A stretch of DNA of 64,000 nucleotides from Variovorax paradoxus (GTDB lineage: Bacteria; Pseudomonadota; Gammaproteobacteria; Burkholderiales; Burkholderiaceae_C): the NCBI GenBank assembly GCA_016806145.1, contig CP063166.1:1178001-1242000 (forward strand), given 5' to 3'. Both the position numbers and the translations under genes were made by a program. The stretch's first letter is position 1, and each line of letters starts with the position of its first letter. Positions 63,040-64,000 of this stretch are shown here, piece by piece. The notes under the pieces were generated by a model. That model was not told the DNA's origin. It searched no databases and was given only the letters and a program-made list of their open reading frames with translations.

Positions 63040-64000
63040 ATGGCCAGCGCTCTCACCGAAAAATTCTCCCGCCTCGTCAAGACGATGAGCGGCCAGGCGC
63101 GCATCACCGAAAGCAACGTGCAGGACATGCTGCGCGAAGTGCGCATGGCGCTGCTCGAAGCCGACGTGGCGCTGCCCGTGGTGCGCGACTTCGTCGCCCG
63201 CGTGAAGGAAAAGGCGCTCGGCCAGGAAGTGCTGGGCTCGCTCAAGCCGGGCCAGGCGCTGGTCGGCATCGTCAACCGCGAGCTCGCCGCCACCATGGGC
63301 GAGGGCGTCTCCGACATCAACCTCGCGGCCCAGCCGCCGGCGGTGATCCTCATGGCCGGCCTGCAGGGCGCCGGCAAGACCACCACCACCGCCAAGCTCG
63401 CCAAGCACCTGATCGAGAAGCGCAAGAAGAAGGTGCTCACGGTCTCGGGCGACGTCTACCGGCCCGCCGCCATCGAGCAGCTCAAGACCGTCACGAAGCA
63501 GGCCGGCGCCGAATGGTTCCCGAGCACGGCCGACCAGAAGCCGCTCGACATCGCGCGCGCCGCGCTCGATCACGCCAAGCGCCACTTCTTCGACGTGCTG
63601 CTCGTCGACACGGCCGGCCGGCTCGCGATCGACGAGGTGCTGATGGCCGAGATCCAGCAGCTGCACGGCGCGTTGAACCCGGTCGAGACCCTGTTCGTGG
63701 TCGACGCCATGCAGGGCCAGGACGCGATCAACACGGCGCGCGCCTTCAAGGAGGCGCTGCCGCTCACCGGCATCATCCTGACCAAGACCGACGGCGATTC
63801 GCGCGGCGGCGCGGCGCTGTCGGTGCGCCAGGTCACGGGCGTGCCGATCAAGTTCGCGGGCGTGAGCGAGAAGATCGACGGCCTCGAGGTGTTCGACGCC
63901 GAGCGCCATGCGGGCCGCATCCTGGGCATGGGCGACATCGTCGCGCTGGTCGAGCAGGTCACGGCCGGCGTCGACGTGGCGGCGGCGCAGAAGCTCGCGG
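63040..64000 (+). CDS. ffh: Signal recognition particle protein Ffh (3' end cut by window edge)
   Basis: Ffh binds 4.5S RNA and signal sequences and targets membrane proteins with FtsY. The window holds the first 320 codons of about 450. ATG 63040 starts MASALTEKFSRLVKTMSGQ. The N domain (about 1-90) is followed by the GTPase domain: G1 GLQGAGKTTTTAKLA (about 108-122), VSGDVYRPAAIEQL, G3 DTAGRL, G4 TKTDGDSRGGAALS, and the NG-linker GVSEKIDGLEVFDAERHAGRILGMGD. The methionine-rich M domain lies beyond the edge. Confidence 0.97.
   Translation, partial: MASALTEKFSRLVKTMSGQARITESNVQDMLREVRMALLEADVALPVVRDFVARVKEKALGQEVLGSLKPGQALVGIVNRELAATMGEGVSDINLAAQPPAVILMAGLQGAGKTTTTAKLAKHLIEKRKKKVLTVSGDVYRPAAIEQLKTVTKQAGAEWFPSTADQKPLDIARAALDHAKRHFFDVLLVDTAGRLAIDEVLMAEIQQLHGALNPVETLFVVDAMQGQDAINTARAFKEALPLTGIILTKTDGDSRGGAALSVRQVTGVPIKFAGVSEKIDGLEVFDAERHAGRILGMGDIVALVEQVTAGVDVAAAQKLA

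Overview
The window is a high-GC (roughly two-thirds G+C) chromosomal segment of a betaproteobacterium, most likely a member of the Comamonadaceae close to Variovorax. This placement is inferred from gene order and protein character: an uninterrupted mraZ-to-lpxC division and cell-wall cluster, a DksA with a single zinc-finger cysteine and an Ala/Lys-rich tail, an AlgP/H1-like AAKKAPAKK protein, pilSR beside ampD and ccsA/ffh, and the rnb-tonB-aroE-mtgA group. I see no insertion sequence, prophage, CRISPR array, tRNA or rRNA. This is core genome, and the novelty lies in regulation and in a few odd protein architectures.

Layout. 1-5.7 kb: the 5' part of a YdgA/DUF945 gene (minus strand), dksA, a STAS-like protein and the hslVU protease. 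5.7-25.7 kb: the complete dcw cluster on the plus strand (mraZ, rsmH, ftsL, ftsI, murE, murF, mraY, murD, ftsW, murG, murC, ddl, ftsQ, ftsA, ftsZ, lpxC), mostly coupled by ATGA/GTGA overlaps. It is preceded by a promoter and a 10-bp-phased MraZ operator. 25.7-34.8 kb: an OafA-like acyltransferase, then a minus-strand block with ruvC, a CDP-diglyceride synthase, a PlsC-like acyltransferase, mtgA, aroE, a TonB-like protein, an RNase II family nuclease and a YqiA-like esterase. A DUF2809 gene is wedged in antisense. 35-41 kb: a NarL-type regulator with a 7TM histidine kinase, rodA, tldD and a BamE-like lipoprotein. 41-46 kb: an aromatic-residue-rich leader peptide with attenuator and aroG, then minus-strand cupin, unknown and mpl genes. 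46-52.4 kb: a TlpA-like thioredoxin, accB-accC, prmA, a DUF3426 zinc-ribbon protein and a PfkB kinase. 52.4-57.7 kb: an H1-like protein and nrdB/nrdA with paired NrdR boxes. 58-64 kb: ampD, pilR-pilS, a PP0621 protein, a CcsA/YpjD-like protein and the start of ffh.

How the parts fit. Much of the window serves envelope growth: precursor synthesis (murC-F, ddl, mraY, murG), polymerases and their partners (ftsW/ftsI, rodA, mtgA), divisome (ftsL/Q/A/Z), LPS (lpxC), and muropeptide recycling (mpl, ampD). Precursor supply for fatty acids (accBC), aromatics (aroE, aroG) and dNTPs (nrdAB) is interspersed.

The observations I rate highest are: (1) a transcription attenuator with a Tyr/Phe/Trp-rich leader peptide in front of the DAHP synthase gene; (2) a MurD of 774 residues with a ~240-residue Ala/Pro/Glu-rich insertion between its N-terminal and ATP-binding domains; (3) at least nine start codons lying 5-9 nt after a -10-like hexamer, which suggests widespread leaderless mRNAs; (4) two inverted pairs of CGATGT half-sites around the nrdB promoter.
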